Assembly (NCBI RefSeq): GCF_024160145.1
Contig: NZ_JAMYWQ010000010.1
Span: 1 to 64,000, forward strand
Length of the DNA: 64,000 nt
Reading direction: 5' to 3'
From: Serratia nevei
Lineage (GTDB): Bacteria > Pseudomonadota > Gammaproteobacteria > Enterobacterales > Enterobacteriaceae
A program made the translations under genes and the position numbers. Below are positions 9,884 through 19,060 of this stretch, piece after piece (the stretch's first letter is position 1; each line of letters begins with the position of its first letter). The notes under the pieces were generated by a model. The model saw only the letters and a list, made by a program, of their open reading frames with translations. It was not told where the DNA came from and searched no databases.

Positions 9884-12036
9884 CAGGCACTCTCCGGCTG
9901 TTCGGCCATATGACGCAGGGTGACGAAATCAGGTTTGCCGCTGCCGAGCACCGGCAGCGTTTTCAGCAGGCGAATATCGCGCGGTACCGCCAGCTCCGGG
10001 CTGCCCAGCTCACGCGCCACCCGCAGCAATGCTTCGCGGGTGATAGCGGGATCGGTGGTGAACAGCACCAGCGCCTCGCCTTTGCTGCTGTCGCTTTTGG
10101 CCGTAGCGGCATGCAGTTTTTCCGGCGACAGCCGCTGCGCCAGCAGCTCGACGCTCTCCAGCGATACCATCTCCCCCGCCAGCTTGGCAAAACGCTTCAC
10201 GCGCCCGCGAATGGTGCAGTAGCCCTGCTCATCCAGGCTGACGATATCGCCGGTGTCGTACCAGCCCGGCTGCAGCACGCCGTTCGCATCTTCCGCCGCC
10301 GGCGGCTCCAGCTCACCGGGGTGTTCAACCCGCAGATAGCCTTTCATGATATTCGGCCCCTTCAGCTGCAGGCGGCCGCCGTTATCGATACCCGGCACCG
10401 CGATCAGGCGCGCCTCCATCTGCGGCATGATGCGGCCAACGGTGCCTACTTTCGTCGCCAGCGGCACGTTAATGGAGACCACCGGCGCGCACTCGGTCAC
10501 GCCATAGCCTTCCAGAATGCGGATGCCGTATTTGTCCTGGTAGATCTGTTTGGTGCTGTCCGCCAGTTTCTCCGCGCCGGCCACCACGTAGCGCAGGCGG
10601 GCAAAATCATACGGATGCGCGAAGCGCGCATAGTTGTTGAGGAAGGTCGCCGTGCCGAACAGCACCGTACAGTTGCGGTCATACACCAGCTCCGGCACCA
10701 CGCGATAGTGCAGCGGGCTGGGGTAGAGGAAAATACGGCTGCCGGTGATCAGCGGCGTGAGCAGCCCCACCGTCAGGCCGAACGAATGAAACAGCGGCAG
10801 CGACGACATGAAGCGGTCGCGCGGCGTGAAGTCGGCGATGGTGCGAATTTGTTCTACGTTGGCCAGCAGGCTGGCGTGCGAATGCACCACGCCCTTGGGA
10901 TGGCCTTCAGAACCGGAAGTGAACAGGATCAGCGCCGCGTCCTCCGGGCGTTGCGGCAACGCCGCACGCTGCGGCTGCAGCAAGTGCCGCAGGATCCACA
11001 GTTTGTCCGCCAGCGTGACGGTGTCTTTCAGATCTTCCAGATACACCCAGTTAGCCTGCGGCACCTGCTCCGGCAAGTGGGTCAGCTTACCCTTTTCCAG
11101 AAACTGGCGCGAGGTGACGATGGTCTTGATGCCGGCGGCGAGCATCGCGCTGTTCAGGCCGTTGGCGCCGGCGGTGTAGTTGAGCATCGCCGGGATGCGG
11201 TTACGCAGCGAAGCGCCGAAGATCGCCGCCGCGGTGATGGTAGCGTTCGGCAACAACAGCCCGACGTGTTCCCCTTCTGCGGTAAAGCGCTGCAAAATGC
11301 GGCTGACGCCCAGCGATTTCTTGATTAACGTCTGGTAACTGTCTTCTTTGAAAGCGATGTCTTCGATACAGGGCTTGCGGCGACCGTAGCGGTGCTGCGC
11401 CGCCAGCAAGGCATGGAACAGCGTCTGCGGTTCACGCGTATCCATCCGCGCCCGCATCATGATCTGCATCAGCCGATCGCCCGCCAACGCCCGGCGTTCA
11501 CGCGCGCGCGGCGCTTCCGGCATCGGCAACGTGGTCGGCGGCAAGATGCGGATGCTGATTCGCGGGAACCAGCGGATCTTGAATACCCCGGCCATGCGGC
11601 CGAACGGGCTGAATTCGGGGCCGTCGATCCGCACCGGCACCACGGTGGCGCCCGATTTGGCGGCGATAAACGCCGCGCCGTCGTAGATTTTCATCAGCGC
11701 GCCGGTCACGGTGATGCGCCCTTCCGGGAACACCACGCATGGCCGCCCCTGCTCGACCATGCGCACCAGCTGCTTGATGGCCATCGGCTTGGTGGGATCG
11801 AGCGAGACGAAATCGATATAGGGCCGCAGCCAGCGCATAAACCAGCTCTCGCCGATGCTGGCGTAAACCGCAAATACCGGTTTTATCGGCAGGAACAACG
11901 CGAGCAGCACGCCGTCGAGGAAAGAGACGTGATTCGGCGTAATCAGCAGTTTTTGCCGCTCGAAGTGCTGGACGTCCCCTTCGACCCGTACCCGAAACAG
12001 CAGGCGAAACAGCGCGCGCAGCAGTGAAAAGATCAT
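9883..12036 (-). CDS. aas: Bifunctional 2-acylglycerophosphoethanolamine acyltransferase / acyl-ACP synthetase
   Basis: Aas repairs lysophosphatidylethanolamine: the C-terminal synthetase part activates fatty acid onto bound ACP and the N-terminal part transfers it to the lysolipid. The start at 12036 ([21 protein letters not shown]) follows an AGGGAGAAGG ribosome-binding site and aligns with the E. coli start, giving 717 residues. The acyltransferase HX4D motif is in [11 protein letters not shown], with FPEGRIT following. The AMP-binding signature [12 protein letters not shown] is in the second half. It is translationally coupled to lplT. Confidence 0.97.
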   Translation of the reverse strand: MIFSLLRALFRLLFRVRVEGDVQHFERQKLLITPNHVSFLDGVLLALFLPIKPVFAVYASIGESWFMRWLRPYIDFVSLDPTKPMAIKQLVRMVEQGRPCVVFPEGRITVTGALMKIYDGAAFIAAKSGATVVPVRIDGPEFSPFGRMAGVFKIRWFPRISIRILPPTTLPMPEAPRARERRALAGDRLMQIMMRARMDTREPQTLFHALLAAQHRYGRRKPCIEDIAFKEDSYQTLIKKSLGVSRILQRFTAEGEHVGLLLPNATITAAAIFGASLRNRIPAMLNYTAGANGLNSAMLAAGIKTIVTSRQFLEKGKLTHLPEQVPQANWVYLEDLKDTVTLADKLWILRHLLQPQRAALPQRPEDAALILFTSGSEGHPKGVVHSHASLLANVEQIRTIADFTPRDRFMSSLPLFHSFGLTVGLLTPLITGSRIFLYPSPLHYRVVPELVYDRNCTVLFGTATFLNNYARFAHPYDFARLRYVVAGAEKLADSTKQIYQDKYGIRILEGYGVTECAPVVSINVPLATKVGTVGRIMPQMEARLIAVPGIDNGGRLQLKGPNIMKGYLRVEHPGELEPPAAEDANGVLQPGWYDTGDIVSLDEQGYCTIRGRVKRFAKLAGEMVSLESVELLAQRLSPEKLHAATAKSDSSKGEALVLFTTDPAITREALLRVARELGSPELAVPRDIRLLKTLPVLGSGKPDFVTLRHMAEQPESA

Positions 12037-12099
12037 GCCCTTCTCCCTTGGCCATGGAGGCGTAAATCGTTGTAGGGAAAAGAATACTATATGGCAGGC

Positions 12100-12193
12100 A
12101 AAAAAAAACCTACGCATCCGCGTAGGTTGGTGCAATTGAAAATGGCTTCAACATACAGAGTATGCTGATTTCTCACCAATCAATACCTCTGGG
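12100..12193 (-). ncRNA. omrA: OmrA/OmrB-type small regulatory RNA
   Basis: Read on the minus strand from 12193, the sequence starts CCCAGAGGTATTGATTGGTG, identical in my memory to the 5' end of E. coli OmrA, the part that base-pairs with targets such as ompT, cirA and csgD. It ends in a strong terminator: a 9-base stem (AACCTACGC and GCGTAGGTT, 12107-12128) followed by nine T residues. The middle differs from both E. coli RNAs and the total of about 94 nucleotides is slightly longer. It lies between aas and galR, the E. coli location, but only one copy is present. OmpR control is known for the family; a TAGAGT about ten bases upstream could be the -10 element. Confidence 0.92.
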
Positions 12194-12384
12194 ATCACCT
12201 ACTCTAGAGAGATGCCGTGCAGGAAACTACCGGCGAATCGCAAGAGTTCTGCTCCAAATGCAACCAGCTGTAAATTTCCCGCGATCTGCTGTAATAACTC
12301 AATGAAACTTAAACCTTCCCGCAGCGGCGAAAAAATAAATATGGCAACGACGGCGAGCCGGTTATCCCGACGTGAAATCGTCAT

Positions 12385-14643
12385 TCATCGCGCGCTGACC
12401 TCCACCAGGCAGCTCATGGCGTTCGGCCCCTGCGTCAGCGGCGAGGTGCCGATATCCAGCGTCAGCACGTTCGGGTTGCCCGCCTGCTCGACCGGCCGGC
12501 GCCGCGTGTCGAAACCCGGCTCGAACCAGGCGCCGGTCGCCATCAACACCACGCCGCGCGTCACGCCGTCGGTGAGCGACGCCCCCGCCAGGCAGCTGCC
12601 GCGCGCGTTGCTGACCAGCACTTCGGCACCGTCTGCCACGCCGCGCAGCGCCGCGTCCTCCGGATGCATATACAGGGTTTCGCGCCCGGCGGTCTTATTG
12701 CCCTGCGCCAGCGGCGCCGGATCCATCTGGCTGTGCAGACGATCGCTCGGTTGGATGGAGATCAGATGCAGCGGCCAGGTTTTGGCCTGCGGCGCGCCCA
12801 GCCACTCCACCGGCGGCCGCCACTGCGGATGCGGAGCGAAATCGGCGTAGCGGTAACCGGCGATCCGCTCGCTGAACAGTTCGATCTTACCGCTGGGCGT
12901 TTGCAGCGGATTAGCCTCTGGATCGGCGCGGAACGCGTCAAAAAAGACGAACTCCTTGGCCGGCGCGGGCAGTTCGACATAGCCCCGGCGCCAAAAATCC
13001 TCAAACTCGGGCCAGGCGACGCCGGCACGCCGCTGCGCTGTGCCGCATTGCCGATAGATCTCTTCGATCCAGGCCCGTTCGTCGCGGTTTTCGGTAAAGC
13101 GCTCGCGATAACCGAGACGTTCCGCCAGATCGGCGAAGATATCGAAATCGTTGCGCGCCTGATGCTGCGGCGCAATCGCCTGATGCATCGCCAGCACGTA
13201 GCGATCGCGCGAGGAGCCGCCGATGTCGTTGCGCTCCAACGAACTGGTGACCGGCAACACGATATCCGCCATTTTGGCCGCCGCCGTCCACCAGATATCT
13301 TGTACGATCACCGTATCCGGCTTCTGCCAGCCCTCCACCAGCCGATTCAACTGTTGGTGATGATGGAACGGGTTGCCGCCGGCCCAGTGCACCAGGTGGA
13401 TATCCGGGTACTGGCGCGTCTCGCCGCAAAATTGATAGGTTTCGCCGGGGTGCAGCAGCATGTCGCAGATGCGCGCCACCGGGATCGCCAGCCCGGCCGG
13501 ATTCTCCCCTACCGGCAGGGTCGGCGCGGGGGTGTCCACGCGCGGGTTGCCGACGCCGTTCATCGAGCCATGGCCGAACGAGAAACCGCCGCCCGGCAGC
13601 CCGACCTGGCCCAGCATCGACGACAGCGCGATCATCATCCAATAGGGTTGCTCGCCGCGGTGCGCGCGCTGCACGGAGTAGGAACAGGTGATAAAACTGC
13701 GCACGCCGATCAGCTGCCGCGCCAGCCGCGCGATGCGCGCCGCCGGAATGCCGGTAATGGCGCTGGCCCAGGCCGGCGTTTTCGCCACACCGTCGCTCAC
13801 GCCGTTCAGGTAATCCGCCAGCTGTTGATAACCCACGCAGTGGCTGTGCAGGAAGGCTTCGTCCTGCGCCCCCAGCTGCTGGATTTCGTAAGCCAGCGCC
13901 AGCATCAGCGCCACGTCGGTATTCGGCCGGATCGGGATCCACTCCGCGTTGACGAACCCAGGGCAGTCGTCGCGCATCGGGCTGATGTTGACAACCGGCG
14001 TGCCCTTTTGCGCCAGCTTTTGCAGCCAGGGCTTGAGCGCATGCTCCGCCGCGCCGCCGGAAGAGACCTGGGCGTTTTTCAGCGCCAGCCCGCCAAACGC
14101 CACAAACAGCTCGCAATGCTCCACCACGCTCGGCCAACTGGTGACGCGCCCGGTCAACGGCGAGAAAGTGCCGATCACATACGGCAGGAAAAACTGCGCC
14201 GCGCCCCAGCTGTAGTTGCCCTGCTGATCGACCCCTCCGCCGCCGCTGAAATAGAACCGCCGCACCAGCGAACGCGCATGATGCAAACGCCCGGCCGACG
14301 ACCAGCCATAAGAGCCGGTAAACAGCCCGGAGGCGCCGTAGCGATCGCGCACCCGGCGATTCTCCTGCGCCACCAAATCGAGCGCCAGCTCCCAGTCCAC
14401 TTCGACGAAATCTTCCCTGCCGCGCAGCGTACGGTCACTGCCCTCGCGCTTTTGCAGCCACGAGCGGCGCACCGCCGGTTTGCGGATGCGTTTGTCGGAG
14501 TAAACCATCGGTACGATGGAATCGAGCAACGGCGAAGGATCGGGATCGTCGGCAAAGGGTTCACAGCGGATAAGCCGGCCGTCTTCAACCACGGCGGTAT
14601 AGGCGCCCCAATGGGCGAGCTGCGGATAGCGTTTAATGGACAT
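12385..14643 (-). CDS. bisC: Molybdopterin-dependent S/N-oxide reductase (BisC-like)
   Basis: This 752-residue protein belongs to the DMSO-reductase family branch of BisC/TorZ enzymes that reduce biotin sulfoxide, methionine sulfoxide or N-oxides using a bis-MGD molybdenum cofactor. There is no twin-arginine signal and no N-terminal [4Fe-4S] cysteine cluster, which fits a cytoplasmic BisC-type enzyme. The molybdenum-ligand Ser is expected in GSYGWSSAGRLHH (about residue 116). It is slightly shorter than E. coli BisC (777). Its exact substrate is not shown by the sequence. It diverges from galR. Confidence 0.85.
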   Translation of the reverse strand: MSIKRYPQLAHWGAYTAVVEDGRLIRCEPFADDPDPSPLLDSIVPMVYSDKRIRKPAVRRSWLQKREGSDRTLRGREDFVEVDWELALDLVAQENRRVRDRYGASGLFTGSYGWSSAGRLHHARSLVRRFYFSGGGGVDQQGNYSWGAAQFFLPYVIGTFSPLTGRVTSWPSVVEHCELFVAFGGLALKNAQVSSGGAAEHALKPWLQKLAQKGTPVVNISPMRDDCPGFVNAEWIPIRPNTDVALMLALAYEIQQLGAQDEAFLHSHCVGYQQLADYLNGVSDGVAKTPAWASAITGIPAARIARLARQLIGVRSFITCSYSVQRAHRGEQPYWMMIALSSMLGQVGLPGGGFSFGHGSMNGVGNPRVDTPAPTLPVGENPAGLAIPVARICDMLLHPGETYQFCGETRQYPDIHLVHWAGGNPFHHHQQLNRLVEGWQKPDTVIVQDIWWTAAAKMADIVLPVTSSLERNDIGGSSRDRYVLAMHQAIAPQHQARNDFDIFADLAERLGYRERFTENRDERAWIEEIYRQCGTAQRRAGVAWPEFEDFWRRGYVELPAPAKEFVFFDAFRADPEANPLQTPSGKIELFSERIAGYRYADFAPHPQWRPPVEWLGAPQAKTWPLHLISIQPSDRLHSQMDPAPLAQGNKTAGRETLYMHPEDAALRGVADGAEVLVSNARGSCLAGASLTDGVTRGVVLMATGAWFEPGFDTRRRPVEQAGNPNVLTLDIGTSPLTQGPNAMSCLVEVSAR

Positions 14644-14830
14644 GGCGTTCTCGGCGCAAATCGGAATGCACAGACGTTACCTCAGCCCGCCGCCTGAGCC
14701 AACGTACAAATTGCGCTATCGTTCGGTGGCTGACGATTATGCGCGCAGCCGCGAAAAGATTCTGCAACGGCCGCCACAAGTTGCGCACGAGACCGCTTGC
14801 AGCCCCGGTTTTTTTCCGCAAAACTGGGGG

Positions 14831-14846
14831 ATGTAAGCGATTACCC
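14831..14846 (+). promoter_or_regulatory. GalR/GalS operator upstream of galR
   Basis: ATGTAAGCGATTACCC matches the galactose operator consensus GTGNAANCGNTTNCAC at all but two positions. It lies 18 bases before the galR start, suggesting autoregulation, and may also touch the divergent bisC promoter. Confidence 0.65.
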
Positions 14847-14863
14847 AGGATGTGTTGATTGAT

Positions 14864-15883
14864 ATGGCTACGATAAAGGATGTTGCCAGGCTGGCGGGTG
14901 TTTCCGTGGCCACGGTATCCCGCGTGATAAACCATTCCCCCAAGGCCAGCGAAGGGTCGCGCACTGCGGTGCTGGCCGCCATGGAACAGCTGCAGTATCA
15001 CCCCAACGCCAACGCAAGGGCGCTGGCGCAGCAATCCACCGAAACGCTGGGCCTGATCGTCTCCGACGTTTCCGATCCCTTCTTCGGGGCGATGGTCAAA
15101 GCGGTCGAGCAGGTGGCCTACGCCACCCATAATTTTCTGCTGATTGGCAACGGTTACCACGACGCCGAAAAAGAGCGTCAGGCGATTGAACAGCTGGTGC
15201 GTCACCGCTGCGAGGCGTTGGTGGTGCACGCCAAAAGGCTGAGCGATCAGGAGCTTTGCGGCTGGATGCAACAGATCCCGGGCATGGTGCTGATCAACCG
15301 CACACTGCCGGGTTTTGAAACGCGCTGCGTGGCGCTCGACGATCGCTACGGCGCCTGGCTGGCGACCCGTCATCTGATCCAGCAAGGGCATCAGCGCATC
15401 GCCATCATCTGCTCCACCCACCAGATTTCCGACGCCACCGATCGCCTGCAGGGCTATCTCGACGCGCTGCAGGAACACGGCATCGCGGTGGATGAAAAGC
15501 TGATCGCCTACGGCGAACCGGACGAGATCGGCGGCGAACAGGCGATGACCGAATTGCTCGGCCGCGGCCGTTCGTTCTCCGCCGTGACCTGCTACAACGA
15601 TCCGATGGCCGCCGGCGCGCTGTCGGTGCTGAGCGACAACAGCGTCGACGTGCCGGGGCAAATTTCGCTGATCGGTTTCGACGACGTGCTGATTTCACGC
15701 TATTTGCGGCCGCGCCTGACCACCATTCGCTACCCGATCGTGGCGATGGCCACCCAGGCGGCGGAACTGGCCCTGGCCTTGGCCAATCGCCAACCGCTGC
15801 CGGAAATCACCAACATGTTCAGCCCGACGCTGGTGCGCCGCCACTCGGTCGCCACCCTCAACAACGCGCACGAACAGCCGTAA
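14864..15883 (+). CDS. galR: Galactose operon repressor GalR
   Basis: GalR is a LacI-family repressor of galactose transport and catabolism genes, released by D-galactose. The start at 14864 (MATIKDVARLAGVSVATVSR) places the helix-turn-helix at the N-terminus, as in E. coli; a codon 12 bases upstream is in frame but less likely. The 339 residues retain the periplasmic-binding-protein-like effector domain, with stretches such as DVSDPFFGAMVKAVEQVAY and SLIGFDDVLISRY. A match to the gal operator lies just upstream. Confidence 0.96.
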   Translation: MATIKDVARLAGVSVATVSRVINHSPKASEGSRTAVLAAMEQLQYHPNANARALAQQSTETLGLIVSDVSDPFFGAMVKAVEQVAYATHNFLLIGNGYHDAEKERQAIEQLVRHRCEALVVHAKRLSDQELCGWMQQIPGMVLINRTLPGFETRCVALDDRYGAWLATRHLIQQGHQRIAIICSTHQISDATDRLQGYLDALQEHGIAVDEKLIAYGEPDEIGGEQAMTELLGRGRSFSAVTCYNDPMAAGALSVLSDNSVDVPGQISLIGFDDVLISRYLRPRLTTIRYPIVAMATQAAELALALANRQPLPEITNMFSPTLVRRHSVATLNNAHEQP

Positions 15884-16010
15884 TTCACGCCGCCGCATGG
15901 GTGAGCCGTCACCCATGCGCTCAGATTGCGCAGCCCGCCGCATTTCCCGCTTTTGAATTTTTTCCGCTCCCAGCGTTCGTGCATATTGAACAAACAATAA
16001 CCTTTACACT

Positions 16011-16030
16011 ATATAGCATAAACGCTATAT
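16011..16030. promoter_or_regulatory. Inverted-repeat operator of the toxin-antitoxin pair
   Basis: A perfect inverted repeat ATATAGC-N6-GCTATAT lies 13 bases before the toxin start and overlaps an AT-rich stretch that could serve as the -10 element. This arrangement is typical for autoregulation of such operons by the antitoxin. Confidence 0.55.
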
Positions 16031-16042
16031 TCGGAGCACGTC

Positions 16043-16387
16043 ATGTGGCAAGTGGTGACCGTCGAACGGTTCGACGACTGGTTTTTAGCGCTGAACAACG
16101 CCCAGCAAACAAGCATCCTGGCGGCGATCTTCAAATTACAGACGTTCGGCCCGCAATTGGCACGGCCGCATGCCGATACGCTGCATTTTTCCGACGCGGT
16201 CCGGCAGTTGAAGGAGCTGCGCATTCAACATCGCGGGCGCCCTTTCAGGGTGTTTTTCGCCTTTGACCCACAGCGGTAAGCAGTATTGCTGTGCGGCGGC
16301 GATAAAACCGGCGACAAACGCTTTTACCAGCGCATGTTGCCCATCGCCGCCATGGAATTTTCACATTATCTGGCAACCCGGAGGTAG
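16043..16387 (+). pseudogene. HigB-like (Gp49/RelE-superfamily) toxin, interrupted by an in-frame stop
   Basis: Toxins of this type cleave mRNA at the ribosome. The frame starts at 16043 after a GGAG site and reads 78 residues, including the conserved LARPHADTL and RIQHRGRPFRVFFAFDPQR, before TAA at 16277. The same frame then continues for 35 residues (AVLLCGGDKTGDKRFYQ and on) to TAG at 16385, matching the normal C-terminal part of the family. The full-length protein would be about 114 residues, so one base change (for example CAA to TAA) probably inactivated it. Loss of the C-terminal catalytic region predicts a dead toxin. The antitoxin gene follows immediately and is intact. Confidence 0.8.
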
Positions 16388-16392
16388 TGCAG

Positions 16393-16695
16393 ATGGCCAA
16401 ACCTTTATCCCAACTGATCGACAAGCTCGATCCCGCCGTCGTTGCCGCCGCCAGGCAAAAAGCGGACAAGGAAATTTTCGAGCTGCGGCTGGCGATGCTG
16501 AGGGAAGAACTGGCGGTCTCTCAGGTTGAATTGGCGAAGCGGCTCGGCATCAGCCAACCCTCCGTCGCCAATTTGGAAAAGCGCGGTAGCGAAATCAAAC
16601 TGTCATCGCTCAAACGCTATATCGAGGCGATGGGCGGCACGCTGTCGCTGGATGTGCAATTGCCCAATGGCCAGCACCGCCGCATGACGCTGTAA
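16393..16695 (+). CDS. HigA-like XRE-family antitoxin
   Basis: This 100-residue protein has an Xre-type helix-turn-helix in its middle (VSQVELAKRLGISQPSVANL), preceded by a helical segment, as in antitoxins paired with Gp49/HigB toxins. It should neutralise the toxin and repress the operon through the upstream inverted repeat. ATG 16393 follows a GGAGG at 16380-16384; a GTG at 16387 is also in frame. The gene starts 5 bases after the old toxin stop, so the pair was one operon. With the toxin interrupted, it is probably a solitary regulator now. Confidence 0.85.
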   Translation: MAKPLSQLIDKLDPAVVAAARQKADKEIFELRLAMLREELAVSQVELAKRLGISQPSVANLEKRGSEIKLSSLKRYIEAMGGTLSLDVQLPNGQHRRMTL

Positions 16696-16721
16696 AGCGG
16701 GTGCAGCACGCCCGCCCGCTT
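16695..16721. terminator. Stem-loop between the antitoxin gene and lysA
   Basis: AAGCGGG and CCCGCTT form a 7-base stem around a 13-base loop between two convergent genes. It could terminate both directions, although no long T-run follows. Confidence 0.45.
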
Positions 16722-16722
16722 A

Positions 16723-17985
16723 TTAGATAAGCTCCAGCGCGATCAGTTCTTCGATGGTTTGGCGGCGGCGGATCAGGCGCGGCTCGCCGTTTTCGAACAG
16801 CACTTCAGGCAACAGCGGACGGCTGTTGTAATTGGAGGACATCGATGCGCCGTAGGCGCCGGTGTCGTGGAACACCAGATAATCGCCGATCTGGACCGGC
16901 GGCAGTGCGCGGGTTTCCACGCCGCCGCCCGCCTGCTGGGTGAACACGTCGCCGGATTCGCACAGCGGCCCGGCGATCACCGTTTCGCGCAGCGGTTGCC
17001 CTGAGGTATCGCGCCCATCGGCAGGCAACAGCGAAATATGGTGATAGCTGCCGTACATTGCCGGGCGCATCAGATCGTTAAAACCGGCGTCCACCAGCAC
17101 GAAGTGGCGGCTGCCCATGTCTTTTACCGCCCGCACCTCGGCCACCAAGACGCCGGCTTCCGCCATCAGGAAACGCCCCGGTTCGATCTCCAGCTGCACC
17201 GGGTGCCCCAGATGTGCGGCGATGCGTTCACGCGCCCGGTTCCACAAACCGAAATAGTGTTCGGTATCGATCGCCTCTTCGCCGTACTGATACGGGATAG
17301 ACAGGCCGCCGCCGGCGGAAATGGCGCTGATGTCATGACCAAGATCGATCACCTGCTGCACCATTGCATCGCAGACGCGCTCCAGATGCTGGTAATCGAC
17401 GCCGGAACCGATGTGCATATGCACGCCGATCAGCTTCAGGCCGTAGCGGCGGATCTTCTCCACCGCCTGCGGCAGGTCGGCATACCAGATACCGTGCTTG
17501 CTGTTCTCGCCGCCGGTGTTGGTTTTCTGGCTGTGGCCGTGGCCAAACCCCGGGTTAATGCGCAGCCACACCGGATGCCCTGCGGAAACCTGGCCGAGCT
17601 GCTCCAGCATGTCGATGGAACCGGCGTTGACCGGGATCTTCAATTCGCTGACGCGCGCCAGCGTGGCGTGATCCAACACGTCCGCGGTAAACACGATCTC
17701 GCTCGGTTCGCCGCCCGGCTGAAAACCGGCCTGCAACGCCCGCTCGATCTCGCCCAGCGACACCGAATCCACCTTCACGCCCTGCTCGCGCATCAAGCGC
17801 AAAATATGAATGTTCGAACAGGCCTTCTGCGCGAAACGGATAGTGTCGAAATGGCGTAGCTGAGCGATGCGCTGGCTGATGATGTCCGCATCATAGGCCC
17901 AGACCGGGCAGCCGAAACGCTGCGGCAAAACCAACAGGTTAGCGGCGTTCAACGCGGTGGAGGTGTCGTGCAACGGGCGTGGCAT
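16723..17985 (-). CDS. lysA: Diaminopimelate decarboxylase
   Basis: LysA converts meso-diaminopimelate to L-lysine, the last step of lysine biosynthesis, with pyridoxal phosphate. The start at 17985 (MPRPLHDTSTALNAANLL) gives 420 residues, the E. coli length; an upstream codon would add 17 residues of promoter sequence. The PLP lysine lies in RFAQKACSNIHILR, and the later motifs GGENSKHGIWY, HMHIGSG and GPLCESGDVFTQ are intact. lysR diverges from it, as expected for its activator. Confidence 0.97.
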   Translation of the reverse strand: MPRPLHDTSTALNAANLLVLPQRFGCPVWAYDADIISQRIAQLRHFDTIRFAQKACSNIHILRLMREQGVKVDSVSLGEIERALQAGFQPGGEPSEIVFTADVLDHATLARVSELKIPVNAGSIDMLEQLGQVSAGHPVWLRINPGFGHGHSQKTNTGGENSKHGIWYADLPQAVEKIRRYGLKLIGVHMHIGSGVDYQHLERVCDAMVQQVIDLGHDISAISAGGGLSIPYQYGEEAIDTEHYFGLWNRARERIAAHLGHPVQLEIEPGRFLMAEAGVLVAEVRAVKDMGSRHFVLVDAGFNDLMRPAMYGSYHHISLLPADGRDTSGQPLRETVIAGPLCESGDVFTQQAGGGVETRALPPVQIGDYLVFHDTGAYGASMSSNYNSRPLLPEVLFENGEPRLIRRRQTIEELIALELI

Positions 17986-18118
17986 GGCGATATTCCCAAT
18001 TCGAAAATGACGGCAGATAAAGCCATAGTGCCGCACGCTGAATCGGGTGGAAAATATCTATTTAGCCGTAGTCTATTCATTTATGATATGGCTTTCCCCT
18101 TAATCGAGCGGCCTCGCC

Positions 18119-19042
18119 ATGCACAGCATCTCTTTGCGGCAGATCGAAATCTTTCGGGCGGTGATGACCACCGGCAACCTGACCGAGGCGGCGGCCCTGC
18201 TGCAAACCTCGCAACCGACCGTCAGCCGCGAGCTGGCGCGCTTTGAGAAGCTGATCCGGCTGCAGCTGTTCGACCGCGTACGCGGTCGCTTGTCCCCCAC
18301 GGTGCAGGGCCTACGGCTGTTCGAAGAGGTGCAGCGCTCCTATTACGGCCTCGATCGCATCGTCAACGCCGCCGCCGGCATTCGCCAGTTTCAGCAGGCG
18401 CAGCTGTCGATCCTGTGCCTGCCGGTATTTTCCCAATCGCTGTTGCCGGCGGTGTGCCAGCCCTTTATCGAACGTTATCCGGAAGTCAGCTTCAGCGTCA
18501 TCCCGCAAGAGTCACCGCTGCTGGAAGAGTGGCTGTCGGCCCAGCGCCACGATCTCGGGCTGACGGAAACCACCCTGACGCCGGCAGGCACCGAGCGGGT
18601 GACGTTGATGACGTTGAACGAAGTGTGCGTGCTGCCGACGGGCCACCCGCTGCTGGTGAAAGACCAACTGACGCCGCAGGACTTTGCCGGGCAAAACTTT
18701 ATCAGCCTGTCGAGCACCGACAGCTATCGTCACCTGCTGGATGCGTTGTTCGGCGAACAGGGCGTCGAGCGCCGCATGGTGATGGAAACGCACAGCGCGG
18801 CGTCGGTGTGCGCCATGGTGAAGGCCGGCGTGGGGGTATCGATCGTCAACCCGCTGACGGCGCTCGACTATGCCGGCAGCGGCGTGCACGTGCGGCCGTT
18901 CAGCATCGACGTGCCGTTCACCGTCAGCCTGATCCGGCCACTGCACCGCCCTTCTTCAGCGCTGGTCACCGCCTTTATTGACCACCTTCATCAGCAGGCG
19001 GCCACCTTTGCCGCCCGGCTGGCCGCCGCCGTCAGGCGGTAA
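18119..19042 (+). CDS. lysR: LysR, transcriptional activator of lysA
   Basis: This founder of the LysR family activates lysA when diaminopimelate is present and lysine is scarce. The 307-residue protein begins with the winged helix-turn-helix (SLRQIEIFRAVMTTGNLTEA, then LLQTSQPTVSRELARFEK), followed by the effector domain. It diverges from lysA over 133 bases, the E. coli arrangement, which leaves room for a shared operator. Confidence 0.95.
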   Translation: MHSISLRQIEIFRAVMTTGNLTEAAALLQTSQPTVSRELARFEKLIRLQLFDRVRGRLSPTVQGLRLFEEVQRSYYGLDRIVNAAAGIRQFQQAQLSILCLPVFSQSLLPAVCQPFIERYPEVSFSVIPQESPLLEEWLSAQRHDLGLTETTLTPAGTERVTLMTLNEVCVLPTGHPLLVKDQLTPQDFAGQNFISLSSTDSYRHLLDALFGEQGVERRMVMETHSAASVCAMVKAGVGVSIVNPLTALDYAGSGVHVRPFSIDVPFTVSLIRPLHRPSSALVTAFIDHLHQQAATFAARLAAAVRR

Positions 19043-19060
19043 CGGCATATTGCCGGAGCA

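Noticed and set aside
12664-14697. 677-codon plus-strand open frame opposite bisC
   Set aside because: Shadow of the molybdoenzyme gene, whose cofactor motifs are clear.
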